Origin: Neoarius graeffei
Lineage: Eukaryota > Chordata > Actinopteri > Siluriformes > Ariidae
NCBI RefSeq assembly: GCF_027579695.1
Contig: NC_083570.1
Coordinates: 91,895,999 to 91,959,998, forward strand
Length of the DNA stretch: 64,000 nt
Direction of reading: 5' to 3'
Notes under the pieces: generated by a model
Databases searched by the model: none
What the model saw: the letters and a program-made list of their open reading frames with translations, nothing else
Told to the model about the DNA's origin: nothing
Part shown: one piece after another, positions 12,579 through 24,120 of the stretch
Layout of the letters: each line of letters starts with the position of its first letter
How positions within the stretch are numbered: the stretch's first letter is position 1
Program-made: the position numbers and the translations under genes

Positions 12579-14275
12579 TCAAGGATCTTGGAGATAAAGG
12601 GGAGGTTTGATATTGGCCGATAATTGGACAGCTGACAGGGATCAAGGTCAGGTTTTTTAATCAGGGGTTTGATAACTGCTAGTTTAAAGGATTTGGGTAC
12701 ATAGCCAATCATAAGAGAAGAATTTATTATTTTTAGAAGCGGTTCAATTACTCCAGGCATTATCTGTTTGAATAGATGTGTCGGTAAGGGATCTAGTACG
12801 CAAGTTGAGGCTTTTGATGTAGAGATTAATGAAAGTAATTCAGTTTCTTTAAGGGGAGTAAAACATTCTAACTGATGATCTGATACAGTTATATTGTTAA
12901 CTACAAGGTCACTTTCATTGTACAACCTTAAATTAGTAGTTTGAATTTTTTGTCGGATATTCTCAATTTTGTCATTAAAAAAATTCATGAAGTCGTTGCT
13001 ACTACATACTGCAGGTGTGCATGTGTTGATAGTGGACTTATTCCTGGTTAATTTTGCTACAGTATTAAATAGGAATCTAGGATTATTTTTGTTATCTTCT
13101 ATTAGGGAGGAGAAATATGTTGATCTCGCAGCACTAAGAGCTTTTCTATACTTCAGGAAGCTCTCCTTCCAAGCTAATTTGAACACTACCAATTTTGTTT
13201 GACGCCATTTATGTTCCAATTTTCGAGTGGTCTGTTTTAATGTGCAAGTGTCATCATTATACCAGGGTGCTAATTTTTTGTCTCTGACCATTTTCCTTTT
13301 TAGAGGAGCTACATTATCTAAAGTATGGCGGAATGTTGACTCTAAGCATTCAGTTGCCTGATCAAGTTCTGCAGGGGCTGACAGTGACCCAATCAAAGTT
13401 GACAGCTCTGGGAGATCATTTATAAAGCTCTGTGCAGTAGTTGACGTGAAAGTACGTTTAATACAGTAGCGTGGTGAGGTGCATATATTATTACTCAGAC
13501 ATATTTTGAATGAGATGAGACAATGATCTGAGATAACTTCAGACTGTGGAAGTATGACTATATTGTCTACGTTTAATCTGAATGTTAGTATTAGATCAAG
13601 GGTGTGACCACCATTATGGGTCGGTCCTATGACATTCTGCTTAATCCCGACTGAATCCAAGATGGACACAAACGCTGTTTTTAAAGGGTCTTCTGGGTTA
13701 TCGAAGTGAATATTAAAATCTCCGACAACTAAAGCTTTGTCTAAGGAAATAACCAAATCTGAGATAAAATCTGCAAATTCAGAAAGAAACTCAGAATATG
13801 GCCCCGGGGGCCTGTAAATAATAAGCAATGGAATTAACTGGGTAGACTTATTTTTCGAGGCTACATACATTATATGAGTATGAAGAACTTCAAATGTATT
13901 AAATTTATAACCAGGTTTGTGTGTTACACCTAGATAATCGTTATAAATAACCGCGACGCCTCCTCCTCTGCCAGTTAGACGAGGCTGGTGTATATAACTG
14001 TATCCAGGAGGACTCGCTTCATTTAATGCTATATATTTATTTGGCTTAATCCATGTTTCTGTTAAACACAGTACATTAAACTCCTGATCAGTAATGAGTT
14101 CATTAACCATTAGCGCTTTAGATGTAAGAGATCTAATATTTAATAGCCCCACCTTTAGATCAAAGGTGCTGGCAGCAGCTGTACAGTCAGTCTGATCTAA
14201 TTTTATATTGATTAGGTTACTGGAACAAACTCTCTGAAAATTTCTATCTTTTTGTTGAGCTCGGGGAACAGACAC
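12579..14275 (-). pseudogene. L2 ORF2, endonuclease part
   Basis: APE-type endonuclease motifs appear in order: LNIRSL, LCLTETW, the IIYRPPG motif, LVVGDFNIH, GPTHNGGHTLDLI and the terminal VISDHCLISF. They are followed by a linker and the start of the reverse transcriptase ([18 protein letters not shown]). The frame then shifts near 12573-12578, so residues after ILE in this frame are not homologous. It would cut the target strand to start retrotransposition. It begins about 100 bp after ORF1 ends. Confidence 0.92.
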
Positions 14276-14371
14276 AGTCTCGATGTAGTGGGCCCTGAGT
14301 GACGACTCTGTGCAGCTAGCAGACAGTCGGTTTAGCCTGTTCGTCTGCTCCCTGGCCTTGGCTCTGGATTG

Positions 14372-15286
14372 TCAGAAATTAACTAGGCCTGTTCTGAGAC
14401 TATGACCTATGCTGCAGGAAATGAGAGCAGCACCTTCCCGAGTGGGATGGATACCGTCCCACCCTAACAGGCCAGCAGTGCCCTCAAAATTAGCCCAATT
14501 ATCTATAAAGCCCACACTGTTTTCAGAGCACCACCTGGACAGCCAGCAGTTCAGCGACCATAACCTGCTGTAAGCTATATCGCCACGCCGCATTGGGATG
14601 GGGCCGGAGCATACTACAGCATCGGACATCGCCTTCGCTAATTTAAACACCTCTACAAAGTTACTCTTAGTAACCTCAGACTGACGAAGGCGTATATCAT
14701 TAGCTCCTGCATGGATAACTATCTTTGAGAACCTGTGCTTGCCTAGGACCCTAAGATTACCTGCTATGTCCGGCGCCCTGGCTCCCGGTATACACCTGAC
14801 TAAAGCTGCTGGTGCCCCTAAAGGCTGAGCTAATTTCACGTGCCGTATGATAGAGTCCCCTATAACCAGAGCTCTTTCAGGTTTCTCAGTGGGTGCATCA
14901 CTAAGGAGAGCAAACCTGTTCGACACGTGACGCGGAGAGGAGTGGTGCTCCCATGGGCGAGCCTCAGCGGTAGCTTTGGCTCTACGCTTATGCCGCCGAG
15001 CCGTCACCCATTCGCCCCGCTGTAAGGGCTCTAATGCCGGAGTTGGGGGATTGCTAACTCCACCTAGGGCATCCAGACTTTCCCTAACAGAAACTACACT
15101 GTTCTCACGCTCACTAACCTGCTCTAAAGCCTGGACACGCGCTTCTAGCACTGAAATCTTCTCCGTCAGAGAGCTAACTAATCTGCACTTATCACAAGTA
15201 AAGCTAATAGAGCTATCGCTAGTGACGGAGGAAGAATGACTAAACATCCTGCACTCAGCACACTGAACAGGCTGAAGGTGTGCCAT
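14372..15286 (-). CDS. L2 ORF1 protein with SGNH esterase domain
   Basis: An open frame of about 304 residues from MAHLQPVQ; an ATG five codons upstream also exists. Near the N terminus are two CxxC pairs (CAEC and CDKC) that could bind zinc, then a coiled coil (about residues 40-65) and a basic linker. The C-terminal half is an SGNH/GDSL hydrolase: VIGDSIIRH (Ser), HAGANDIRL (Asn) and WDGIHPT (Asp and His). Esterase-type ORF1 proteins are known from CR1 and L2 elements, where they are thought to help RNP or membrane handling. No stop or frameshift is visible, and the catalytic residues are all present. Confidence 0.9.
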   Translation of the reverse strand: MAHLQPVQCAECRMFSHSSSVTSDSSISFTCDKCRLVSSLTEKISVLEARVQALEQVSERENSVVSVRESLDALGGVSNPPTPALEPLQRGEWVTARRHKRRAKATAEARPWEHHSSPRHVSNRFALLSDAPTEKPERALVIGDSIIRHVKLAQPLGAPAALVRCIPGARAPDIAGNLRVLGKHRFSKIVIHAGANDIRLRQSEVTKSNFVEVFKLAKAMSDAVVCSGPIPMRRGDIAYSRLWSLNCWLSRWCSENSVGFIDNWANFEGTAGLLGWDGIHPTREGAALISCSIGHSLRTGLVNF

Positions 15287-15537
15287 GATGAAAAGATTCA
15301 CGTACCTTAAATGAAGATCTGTTGATATTAAAGCAGATCAGATGTGGATGGCCTCCGCTTGTGGACTTTACACAGGAGGAGAGAAAAAGAAAGCTTCCGG
15401 TCTCGGCGTTCTTCCGAAAAAAGAAAGAGAAAAAAACGGAAAAAGGAAAGCGAAAGTGAAAAGTACAAAAATGAAAGCGACAGTATAATAAAAATGAAGA
15501 GGATACTGGAAATTTATTTATAGAAAAAAAGTTAAAA

Positions 15538-16543
15538 ATGCAATCCTTTTCAAAATTCTCGGGCTACTCCATCAGTTGGAGTAAATCTGAGGCAATGCCT
15601 CTCTCCAAGCTATGCAGTTCATCTATGGTGGAGAAGTTTAATTTTAGGTGGGTACGAGAGGGGATGAAGTATCTTGGCATCAAACTTTCTGAGGATATAG
15701 ACAAAATAATGGCGCTGAACTTTAACCCCTTACTCCAGAAGATAAAAACAAACCTTGACAAGTGGGGAAAATTAAAACTGACATTAATGGGAAAAATTAA
15801 TATCATAAAAATGATAGTTGCCCCACAGTTTAGCTATGTGGCAATGATGCTACCAATTAATATACCATCCACTAATTTTAAACAACTGGACGATGTAATA
15901 AAACATTTTTTGTGGGGTGGAAAAAGACCACGAATTAAACTGAAAAAGTTATGTGCGCATAAAGAGGAGGGAGGGCTAGGCCTCCCAGATTTTAGGTTGT
16001 ATTATTTATCTTTTGAGATGGCCAAAATAGCAAAATACTGGCACACTGCTGAGAATGAAGCAGCCTGGATGGAGGTAGAAAAGGAGATATGCTTACCTTT
16101 CCAACCCATTCAAGTATTCTCACAAAAAAGAACTAACATTACAAATCCAATACTTATACACGCAAAAGATGTTTGGATCAGAGTACATAAATTGTTTAAA
16201 CTTACACACACTACAAAGTTATTGATCATTGTGGTATAATCCTAATGCATGTATTGGGAAGAAACCTATATACTGGAAACAGTGGCACTCTAAAGGTTTA
16301 AGCACCATTAATGATTTATTTGAAGAGGGGGTGTTTTCATCATATGATAAGATGTTACAGAAATTCAATCTGGAGGGAAAAGATAACTTTTGGAAATTTC
16401 TGCAAATGAGAAGTTGTATTACCTCAAAATCATACAATATTACTGATAGTGTGGTGACAGATTATATGAAACTCCCACCTAGAAAAAGGAAAGCTTCACA
16501 ATTTTACAAAATTACTAACTCTTAACAATACTCTAACCACTTA
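15538..16543 (+). pseudogene. L1-type ORF2, C-terminal part
   Basis: Continues the reverse transcriptase after the L2 insertion (QSFSKFSGYSISWSKSEAM, then GMKYLGIKLS and LWGGKRPRIKL). One frameshift near 16215-16230 moves the frame to a segment beginning CIGKKPIYWKQW. It runs to 16525, shortly before a Harbinger-like MITE at 16544. The pattern GGLGLPDFRLYY is typical of the L1/Tx1 group. Confidence 0.9.
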
Positions 16544-17252
16544 GGCCAAGTTTACATTAGACCGTATCTGTCTCGTTTTCTTCGCAGATGCACTGTCTGT
16601 TTACATTAAAACGCCTGGAAACGCCGGGAAACGGGAATCCGCCAGGGTCCACGTATTCAATCCAGATCGTGTCTGGTCCGGTGCTGTGTAAACATTGAGA
16701 ATACGCGGATACGCTGTGCTGAGCTCTAGCTGGCGTCGTCATTGGACAACGTCACTGTGACATCCACCTTCCTGATTCGCTGGCGTTGGTCATGTGACGC
16801 GACTGCTGAAAAACGGCGCGGACTTCCGCCTTGTATCACCTTTCATTAAAGAGTATAAAAGTATGAAAATACTGCAAATACTGATGCAAATACTGCCCAT
16901 TGTGTAGTTATGATTGTCTTTAGGCTTGCCATCCTTCCACTTGCAAGTGGTGAGTGACTTGTGCACAGCGGCTCAGTCCCGAATCACTGCTCGTGTGCTT
17001 CACTCGCGCGGTTTGTGAGGGCACTCGCTGTTCAGGGCGGAGTGATTTGGAGTGCAGCCGCTGAGGAGGAAGCGATGAGCCGCACTGACACATTTCAACT
17101 TACGTGCCGAATTAGTCATGTGATTAGCGTATCCGTGTATTGGCGTTGCTGTGTGCACGCGAATCGTGTATTGGCGTTGCTGTGTGCACGCTAATCGTTT
17201 TTAAAAACGTTAATCTGATGATCCGCTGATACGGTCTAATGTAAACCCCACC
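16544..17252. mobile_element. Harbinger-like MITE (709 bp)
   Basis: Inverted ends GGCCAAGTTTACATTAGACC and GGTCTAATGTAAACCCCACC, flanked by TTA (16541-16543 and 17253-17255). The interior has tandem GTATTGGCGTTGCTGTGTGC units near 17136-17190. Its excision rejoins flanking LINE sequence. No transposase. Confidence 0.85.
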
Positions 17253-17843
17253 TTAAAGATGATCTGGCAGAGGGACCCTGGTGGAGAGATTGAAAGTGAT
17301 AGATGGGCAATAATTGTGGCTGATTGTGGTAAATATGTGAGAGAGGCAAGGGGTAAACTTACACAGTACAACGTATTGCATAGGTATTATTACACACCAT
17401 CCAGATTGTATAGGATGAAATTACAAGGTGATGACTTATGTTGGAAATGCAAAGAGTATACTGGAACCCTCCTTCACTGTATGTGGGAATGTGTCTTAAT
17501 CAGAACTTCTTGGACTAAGATCCTAATTATTTTAAGTAACTGGCTCGGAGCAGAAGTCCCCTCATGTCCAGGGCTGTGCTTATTGGGGGATAGATCTCAG
17601 CTACCTAAAATAACTAAATGTAATTTCTCTGTAATCTCAGCTGGTACAACAACAGCATGTCGGATCATTTTAAGACATTGGAAGACGTCAAAAATTCCAC
17701 AGGTGAAAGAATGGGTCTGTGCAGTGACTGAAACTGCATCCTATGAATGTATGCTTAGCAGATTGAGTGATGATGGGAAAGAGGGGGGGACCCCGTGGGA
17801 AGGGTTTTGGGATTACATAAAGATAAATGATGACCTCCACTAG
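17253..17843 (+). pseudogene. L1-type ORF2, C-terminal end
   Basis: About 195 codons, open to a stop at 17841-17843. It contains a CCHC-like cluster LCWKCKEYTGTLLHCMWEC near 17435-17490, the usual C-terminal zinc motif of L1-type ORF2 proteins. After it come about 230 bp of 3' UTR, a Tc1 insertion at 18072 and the poly(A) end. Confidence 0.88.
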
Positions 17844-18071
17844 GAACCAATTTTTTTTGAGATATCTTATGATATTGTACACCACAGTAACATGCCTATA
17901 TGAAATATGTGAGTGTATGAGGCACCTGTGCTCATCATCTTAGTTTTCTGCTACCTGTTTTCTCTTCTTTTTGTCTGTTTGTTTATTTATTTATTTTATA
18001 TGATGTGCTAAGTCTGTCACTAGAATCGTTTCTTGATTATATATACACATGTATGTATATGTATATACATA

Positions 18072-19511
18072 CAGTTGTGATCGTAAGTTTACATACCTTG
18101 GCAGAATCTATGATTCTTTGACCATTTTTCAGAGAATATGAATGATAACACAAAAACATCTTTTCCACTCATGCTTAGTGGTTGGGTGAAACCATTTATT
18201 GTCAAACGACTGTGTTTTCTCTTTTTAAATCATAATGACAACAGAAACTACCCAAATGACCCTGATCAAAAGTTCACATACCCTGGTGATATTGGCCTGA
18301 TAACATGCACAGAAGTTGACACAAATGGGTTTGAATGGCTACTAAAGGTAGCATCCTCACCTGTGATCTGTTTGCTTGTAATCAGTGTGTGTGCATAAAA
18401 GCTGAGTGAGTTTCTGGGATCCAGACAGACTCTTGCATCTTTCATCCAGCCACTGATGGTTCTGGATTCTGAGTCATGGGGAAAGCAAAAGAATTGTAAA
18501 CGGATCTACGGGAAAAGGTAGTTGAACTGTATAAAACAGGAAAGGGATACAAAAAGATATCCACGGAATTGATAATGCCAGTCAGCAGTGTTCAAACTGT
18601 GATTAACAAATGGAAAATCAGGGGTTCTGTTAAAACCAAACCACGGTCAAGTAGACCAACAAAAATTTACGCCAAACAGCACAGAGACAAGTCTCAAAAC
18701 TTCTGGAACAAGGTAATTTGGAGTGATGAGACCAAAGTTGAACTTTTTGGCCACAACCATAAACGTTACATTTGGAGAGGTGTCAACAAGGCCTATGATG
18801 AAAGGAACACCATTCCTACTGTAAAGCACGGAGGTGGATTGCTGATGTTTTGGGGATGTGTGAGCTACAAAGGCACAGGAAACTTGGTCAAAGTTGAAGG
18901 AAAGATGAATGCAGCACGTTATCAACAAATACTGGAGGCAAATTTGCACTCATCAGCCCGGAAGCTGCGCATGGGACGTACTTGGACATTCCAATATGAC
19001 AAGGATCCAAAACACAAGGCCAGGTCGACCTGTCATTGGCTACAGCAGAACAAAGTGAAGGTTCTGGAGTGGCCATCTCAGTCTCCTGACCTCAATATCA
19101 TTGAGCCACTCTGGGGAGATCTCAAGCGCGCAGTTCATGCAAGACAGCCCAGGAATTTAGAGGAACTGGAGGCTTTTTGCCAAGAAGAATGGGCAGCTTT
19201 ACCATCTGAGAAAATAAAGAGCCTCATCCACAACTACCACAAAAGACTTCAGGCTGTTATTGATGTTAGAGGGGGCAATACACGGTATTAAGAACTGGGG
19301 TATGTAAACTTTTGATCAGGGTCATTTGGATGTTTTTTTGTTGTCATTATGATTTAAAAATAGAAAACACAGTTGTTTATCAATAAATGGCTTCACCCAA
19401 CCACTAACCATGAGTGGGGAAAAAAGTTTTTGTGTTATCATTCATATTCTCTGAAAAAAGGCCAAGAAAGCAAAAATTCTGCCAGGGTATGTAAACTTAT
19501 GAGCACAACTG
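18072..19511 (+). mobile_element. Tc1-like transposon (1440 bp) in the LINE 3' UTR
   Basis: Ends CAGTTGTGATCGTAAGTTTA and its imperfect inverse, flanked by TA (18070-18071 and 19512-19513). The inverted repeats extend for more than 200 bp. One transposase pseudogene lies inside. Confidence 0.93.
18476..19291 (+). pseudogene. Tc1 transposase with internal deletion
   Basis: Starts MGKAKEL and meets a stop at codon 8. It then reads a paired-like helix-turn-helix DNA-binding part up to SSRPTKI. From there it jumps to the catalytic domain, so a segment of several dozen residues is missing. The catalytic residues are all visible: Asp in [13 protein letters not shown], Asp in YDKDPKHKA and Glu in NIIEPLWGDLK (a DD34E arrangement). 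From 18569 to the stop at 19291 the frame is open. The deletion and the early stop make an active enzyme unlikely. Confidence 0.9.
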
Positions 19512-19807
19512 TATATATTGCCCTTTTTTGCATGGAGAAAAATGTCATGTACCAAGCCTGTGAAAAGTTTAATAAAAACTTGAATTAAAAAAAAAAGAAA
19601 GTGAAAATGTTATATTATAGACTCATTACACATAAACTAAAATGTTTCAAGCATTTTTCTATTTTAATTTTAATCAGTATGGCATACAGTACAAAAACAT
19701 TTTAAAAAATCCATCTCAAAATATTAGAATATTTCCTTTCGAGTTCGAGTAAAACAGTATGAACACAGTGTATCTCTCGGTCTAGTTCAGTACACACAAC
19801 CACAATC

Positions 19808-20735
19808 ATGGGGAAGACTGCTGACTTGACTGTTGTCCAGAAGATGATCACTGATGCCCTCCACAAGGAGGGTAAGCCACAAAAGGTCATTGCTGAAAAG
19901 GGTGGCTGGAAAAGGTGCGCAAGCAACAGGGATGGCCGCAGTCTTGAGAGGATGGTCAAGAAAAGTTGATTCAAGAACTTGGGAAAGCTTCACAAGGAGT
20001 GGACTGAGGCTGGTGTCAGTGTATCAAGACCCATCACGAACAGACATCTTCAAGAAAGGGGATACAACTTTCGCATTCCTAATATCAAGCTACTCCTGAG
20101 CCAGAGACAATGTCAGAAGTGTCTTATCTGGGCTAAGGAGAGAAAGAAATGGACTGTTGCTCAGTGGTCCAAAGTCCTCTTTTCAGATGAAAGTACATTT
20201 TGCATTTCATTTGGAAATCACAGTTCTAGAGTCTGGAGGAAGAGTGAAGAGGCACAGAATCAAAGGTGTTTGAAGCCCAGTGTGAAGTTTCCACAGTCTG
20301 TGATGATTTGGGGTGCCATGTCATCTGCTGGTGTTGGTTCACTGTATTTATCAAGTCCAAAGTCAACACAGCCATCTACCAGGAGATTTTAGAGCACTTC
20401 ATGCTTCCATCTGCTGACGAGCATTTTGGAGATGCTGATTTCCTTTTCCAGCAGGACTTAGCACCTACCCACAGTGCCAAAACTACTACCAAATGATTTG
20501 CTGACCATGATATTACTGTGTTTGATTGGCCAGCCAACTTGCCTGACCTGAACCCCATAGAGAATTTATGGGGTATTGTCAAGAGGAAGATGAAACACCC
20601 AGCCCAAAAATACAGATACGCTGAAGGCCACTATCGAAGCAACCTGGGCTTCAATAACACCTCAGCAGTGCCACAGACTGATCACCTCTATGCCACACTG
20701 CATTGATACAGTAATTCATGGTAAAGGAGCCCCAA
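19808..20735 (+). pseudogene. Tc1 transposase remnant of the 7377-22741 element
   Basis: Begins MGKTADLTVVQKMITDAL and shows the DDE signatures LFSDESTF, FQQDLAPTHSA and LPDLNPIENLWGIVKRKM. At least three frameshifts (near 19920-19980, 20340-20390 and 20600) and in-frame stops break it. The DNA-binding half is the best-kept part. The copy was presumably dead before the LINE landed in its left end. Confidence 0.9.
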
Positions 20736-20966
20736 CCAAGTATTGAGTGTATAAATGAATATACTTTTCAGAAGTTGGACATTTCTGTACTGTAAATCCT
20801 TTTTTTGATTGATCTTAGGGAATATTCTAACAATTTGAGATACTGGATTTCTGATTTTCATGAGCTATAAGCCATAATCATCAAAATTAAAACAAAAAAG
20901 GCTTTAAATATTTCACTTTACATGTAATGAATATAGAATATATGAAAGTTTACCTTTTTGAATTAA

Positions 20967-22675
20967 GTCTGTGAAGATTCTCAGTCATCCAGGTCATAGT
21001 AACTGTGGGTGGTAAAAGAGAGCAACTGGACTTGCTTGAAGATTCTTGAAGACGTTTCACCTCTCATCCGAAAGGCTTCTTCAGTTCTGTCTGACTAAGG
21101 CCCTGTCCACACGGCAATGGATTCAGGTGACTCTGATACAATTGCTTATCGTTTAGGCCTGGCGTCCACACGGCACCGGCGTTTTGGGTGCCCAAAACGC
21201 AATCTTTTTGAGAACGGGTTCCAGAGTGGAAAGATCTGGCAACGTTGCCGTTGTGAAGTCGTCTGGATGAGTAGAACGGATTTGTTTACGATGACGTCAC
21301 AGCCACATGACTGTGAGTGCTTCACGCCGGGTAGAAGTGTAATGAATATCACCAGGAAAAAGCCTTACAGAGCACTAGTGAGAGTGAAACACGAGCTTGG
21401 ATATTATTATTATTATTATGTTCAGTGTTAGTTCACAGTAGTAATGCAAGAAGCAGAATAGTGACAGTAATAGTGAAGCAAAAACATGCAATTGTACAAA
21501 CACTGAAGCTCTACAGCAAAATATTCATTTATGAAATGGTCTGATTCTTAACACCAGTAGTGCCAATGATCTTCTCATTGCGATGCGATGCGAGTTGTCA
21601 ACAAATCCTATAACTTGGTTCATGAAACACGCTTACAAAATATTTTCACTGTGAATATTTATTGTGTAATGGTGCAATCCCGCCAGCAAAAATAGGGAAA
21701 AAAAGGAGCGATCTCACCTCTTCAGATGTTGATTTAAGTCCGACAATACATTCCTCAAAAAGGGCGTAGAGGAGCAAATTAATCCAATTTATTCCGGACC
21801 ATTAAAGACGCCGCCTTCCGCATAGAATCATACGTCATCCTCGCCGCCATATTGGAGAGGTCAAAGCGGAGAATAAAGATTAGCTGCGTTTAACTGTACC
21901 AACAGGTTTGCCGTCCAAACGAGATCACATGGGATTACCTTTCACAGGTGAGACTGGAAAAATACTTTTCATTGTATTTGGTCATTATAATGTAATTTTA
22001 CAAACAGATTTTCCTGACTTTGTGGCTAATATGAAGTCTCGCGCATTATGCGCATGCGTCCTTACTTCTTCTATTGTTCTGGTGTCTCCGAAGGGACCGT
22101 CTTACAGCGCCCCTAGAGGTGTGGCATGTGTATTGCATCGTTTTCAGCAAGTGTTGCGTTGGCATATGGACCTGATATTTTACTGATTGTTGCCCATTTG
22201 GACGCGATATATTTTTAAATAACATCTCGTTGCCGTTGTCGTGTGGATGTAGCCTAATAGGGAGTATCAGGTATTTATCCTCTCATGGATGAAAAGCTCA
22301 TCTAAGGTGTCGTTGAGTCATCCTGTTGGTGTGGGTCACTGGGGGCTGAATGTGAATGGCCTCGAGAGTCGTTAGGGTGATCAATGGATTGCCCGTTAAG
22401 GTGATCATTCCATTCAGCATTCCATTGATCACCTTAACGGGCAATCCATTGATCACCCTAACGACTCTCGAGGCTATTCACATTCAGCCCCCAGTGACCC
22501 ACACCAACAGGATGACTCAACGACACCTTAGATGAGCTTTTCATCCATGAGAGGATAAATACCTGATACTCCCTACCAGTCAGACAGAACTGAAGAAGCC
22601 TTTCGGATGAGAGGTGAAACATCTTCAAGAATCTTCAAGCAAGTCCAGTTGCTCTCTTTTACCACCCACAGTTAC
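20967..22675. mobile_element. Fold-back (palindromic) repeat, about 0.55 kb without its insertion
   Basis: Flanked by the 12-bp duplication TTTTTGAATTAA (20955-20966 and 22676-22687). The arms are inverted copies of a common fish repeat containing GAGAGGTGAAAC and GAAGAAGCCTTTCGGATGAG. Left arm: 20967-21098 plus 22258-22405. Right arm: 22415-22675. The inner part pairs almost perfectly around about 22410. The long duplication suggests retrotransposition. A Penelope-like origin is possible but not shown. Confidence 0.75.
21099..22254. mobile_element. Harbinger-like non-autonomous element (1156 bp)
   Basis: Ends GGCCCTGTCCACACGGCAA and TTGTCGTGTGGATGTAGCC, inverted and imperfect, with TAA on both sides (21096-21098 and 22255-22257). 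It split the left arm of the fold-back repeat; the two pieces rejoin as GTCTGACTAATAGGGAG, matching the other arm. No coding frame. Confidence 0.8.
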
Positions 22676-22743
22676 TTTTTGAATTAAATTATGAAAAAAA
22701 AAGGAACTTTCATGGTATTCTAATTTTTTGAGATGCACTAGTA

Positions 22744-23105
22744 CATTTTATATTTTGGGCAGTTTTAAGTGCATTTTGTCAGGGTTTGAACATATTTTGG
22801 GCTGGAAAACATCAGCATCTGGCAACACTGTTTCAAGCTCGCTTTGCTTCTAGCTGTTTCTGTGCCGCTGTTATGTTTCATGGTTGTTTGCTCAAGTTCA
22901 TTTTTCTAGTTCATGGTTTTTGCACTAAGGGTTTATTTCTAGTTCATGTTTTTGTCTAGTTTTCTGTCTCTTTTATCTGGATTATTTTTTGCCATTTGTT
23001 TTTGTCCTGTTTGTTTACCCTTGTGCCACGCCCTTTTTCCTGATTAAATCTCTATTTATTTGATTACTGTCTGTTCTGCTTGTGGATCTTTATCCCACCA
23101 CACCT
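22744..23105. other. Unassigned sequence, right part of the outermost insertion
   Basis: T-rich. The segment 22980-23100 with GATTAAATCTCTATTTATTT resembles the end of an LTR, but no TG..CA boundary pair was found. Confidence 0.35.
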
Positions 23106-23965
23106 CCACGACCCCTAAGAGGATGGTCCCTCTCCTTTTTAGCCTGGAGGACATGGTGTCCATGATTTTCTAAAAATAATTTCTACTTTTGATTCGTCAG
23201 ACCTCAGGACAATTTTCCACTTCACCTCAGTCCATCGTAAAAGAGCTCGGGCCCAGAGAAAGTGGCGGTGTTTCTGGATATTTTTTATTTAGTTTTAACT
23301 TGCGTTTTGTAGATGCAGTAACGAACTGTTTTCACAGATTTTCTGAAGTGTTCTGAGCCCATATAGCGATTTCCACTACAGACACGTGTCTGCTTTTAAT
23401 GCAGCATTTCCTGAGGGCCTGAAGATCACAGGCATCCAGTGTCAGTTTTCAGCCTTGTCTCTTGCATACAGAGATTTCTCCAGATTCTCTGAATCTTTTA
23501 ATGATATTACGGACCATAGATGTCATCCCCAAATTCTTTGCAATTTTACATTGAGGAATGTTATTCTTAAATTGTTGCACTGTTTGCCCATGTGGTCTTT
23601 CACACAGCAGTGAATCCCTCCCCATCTTTACTTCTGAGAGACTCCACCTCTCTGGGATGCTCTTTTTATCCCCAATCATGTTACTGACCTGTTGCCAATT
23701 AACCAAATTAGTATGGTTTTTTTTAAAGCATTACACAACTTTTTCAGTCCTTTGTTGTCCCTGTCCCAACTTTTCTGAAATGTGTTGCTGACATCAAATT
23801 CAAAATGAGCATATATTTTTCAAAAAGCAATAAAATCTCAGTTTTAACATTTGATATGTTGTCTTTGCACTACTTTCAATGAAATACAGGGTTTCCATGA
23901 TTTGCAAATCTTCACATTCTGTTTCTATTTATAGTTTTACAGTGTCCCAACTTTTTTGGAATCAG
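23106..23965 (-). mobile_element. Tc1-like transposon, right half of the split copy
   Basis: Holds the 5' part of the transposase on the minus strand (start near 23630, reading MGRDSLLCER) and the right terminal repeat ending GTCCCAACTTTTTTGGAATC, followed by TA at 23966. It pairs with 1198-2272 and matches the intact relative at 25766-27371. The frame is broken. Confidence 0.8.
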
Positions 23966-24050
23966 TATTTATAACAACTTATAAGAAACATTACTGCTGT
24001 AGGTACGGTCTGTGTGTCCCTGTAAAATAAGGTACCAGAAACTCCAGCGT

Positions 24051-24055
<5 letters not shown>

Positions 24056-24112
<57 letters not shown>
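24056..24112. repeat. (AT)n microsatellite
   Basis: About 28 uninterrupted TA units next to the 3' end of an L2 tail. Confidence 0.97.

Positions 24113-24120
<8 letters not shown>

Larger units (their letters stand above)
10142..15537 (-). mobile_element. L2-type LINE, near full length (5.4 kb)
   Basis: Runs on the minus strand from about 15537 (5' end) to a (TGATT)n-type 3' tail at 10142. It has ORF1 with an SGNH-esterase domain (14372-15286), ORF2 with endonuclease and reverse transcriptase (11292-14275) and a 1.1-kb 3' UTR. It sits inside the reverse transcriptase region of the L1-type LINE, between the residues DTI and QSFSKFSGY of the host frame. The 5' boundary is approximate because no clean target duplication was found. 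Confidence 0.9.
7454..19594 (+). mobile_element. L1/Tx1-type LINE, 5'-truncated, with five insertions
   Basis: Bounded by a perfect 16-bp target duplication AAGAAAGTGAAAATGT (7438-7453 and 19595-19610) and a 3' poly(A) just before 19595. It lacks ORF1 and the endonuclease. The remaining ORF2 frame begins at once with a segment reading KLLARQLK. The coding pieces are 7454-7525, 8391-8620, 9342-10141, 15538-16543 and 17253-17843. Inserted between them are TIR elements at 7526, 8621 and 16544 and an L2 LINE at 10142. A Tc1 (18072-19511) sits in the 3' UTR. Removing the insertions rejoins the reading frame at several junctions. Confidence 0.92.
7377..22741 (+). mobile_element. Tc1-like transposon, 15.4 kb with nested insertions
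   Basis: Ends CTAGTGCATCTCAAAAAATT at 7377 and its inverse ending at 22741, flanked by TA. The element itself is only 7377-7453, 19595-20966 and 22676-22741. The rest is an L1-type LINE (7454-19594) and a fold-back repeat (20967-22675). Its transposase remnant is at 19808-20735. Confidence 0.9.

Noticed and set aside
22596..22630. Hammerhead ribozyme (GGATGAGAGGTGAAAC resembles the CUGAUGA..GAAAC core)
   Set aside because: One core base differs and no stem II can be formed; a structure search against Penelope-type ribozymes would decide.
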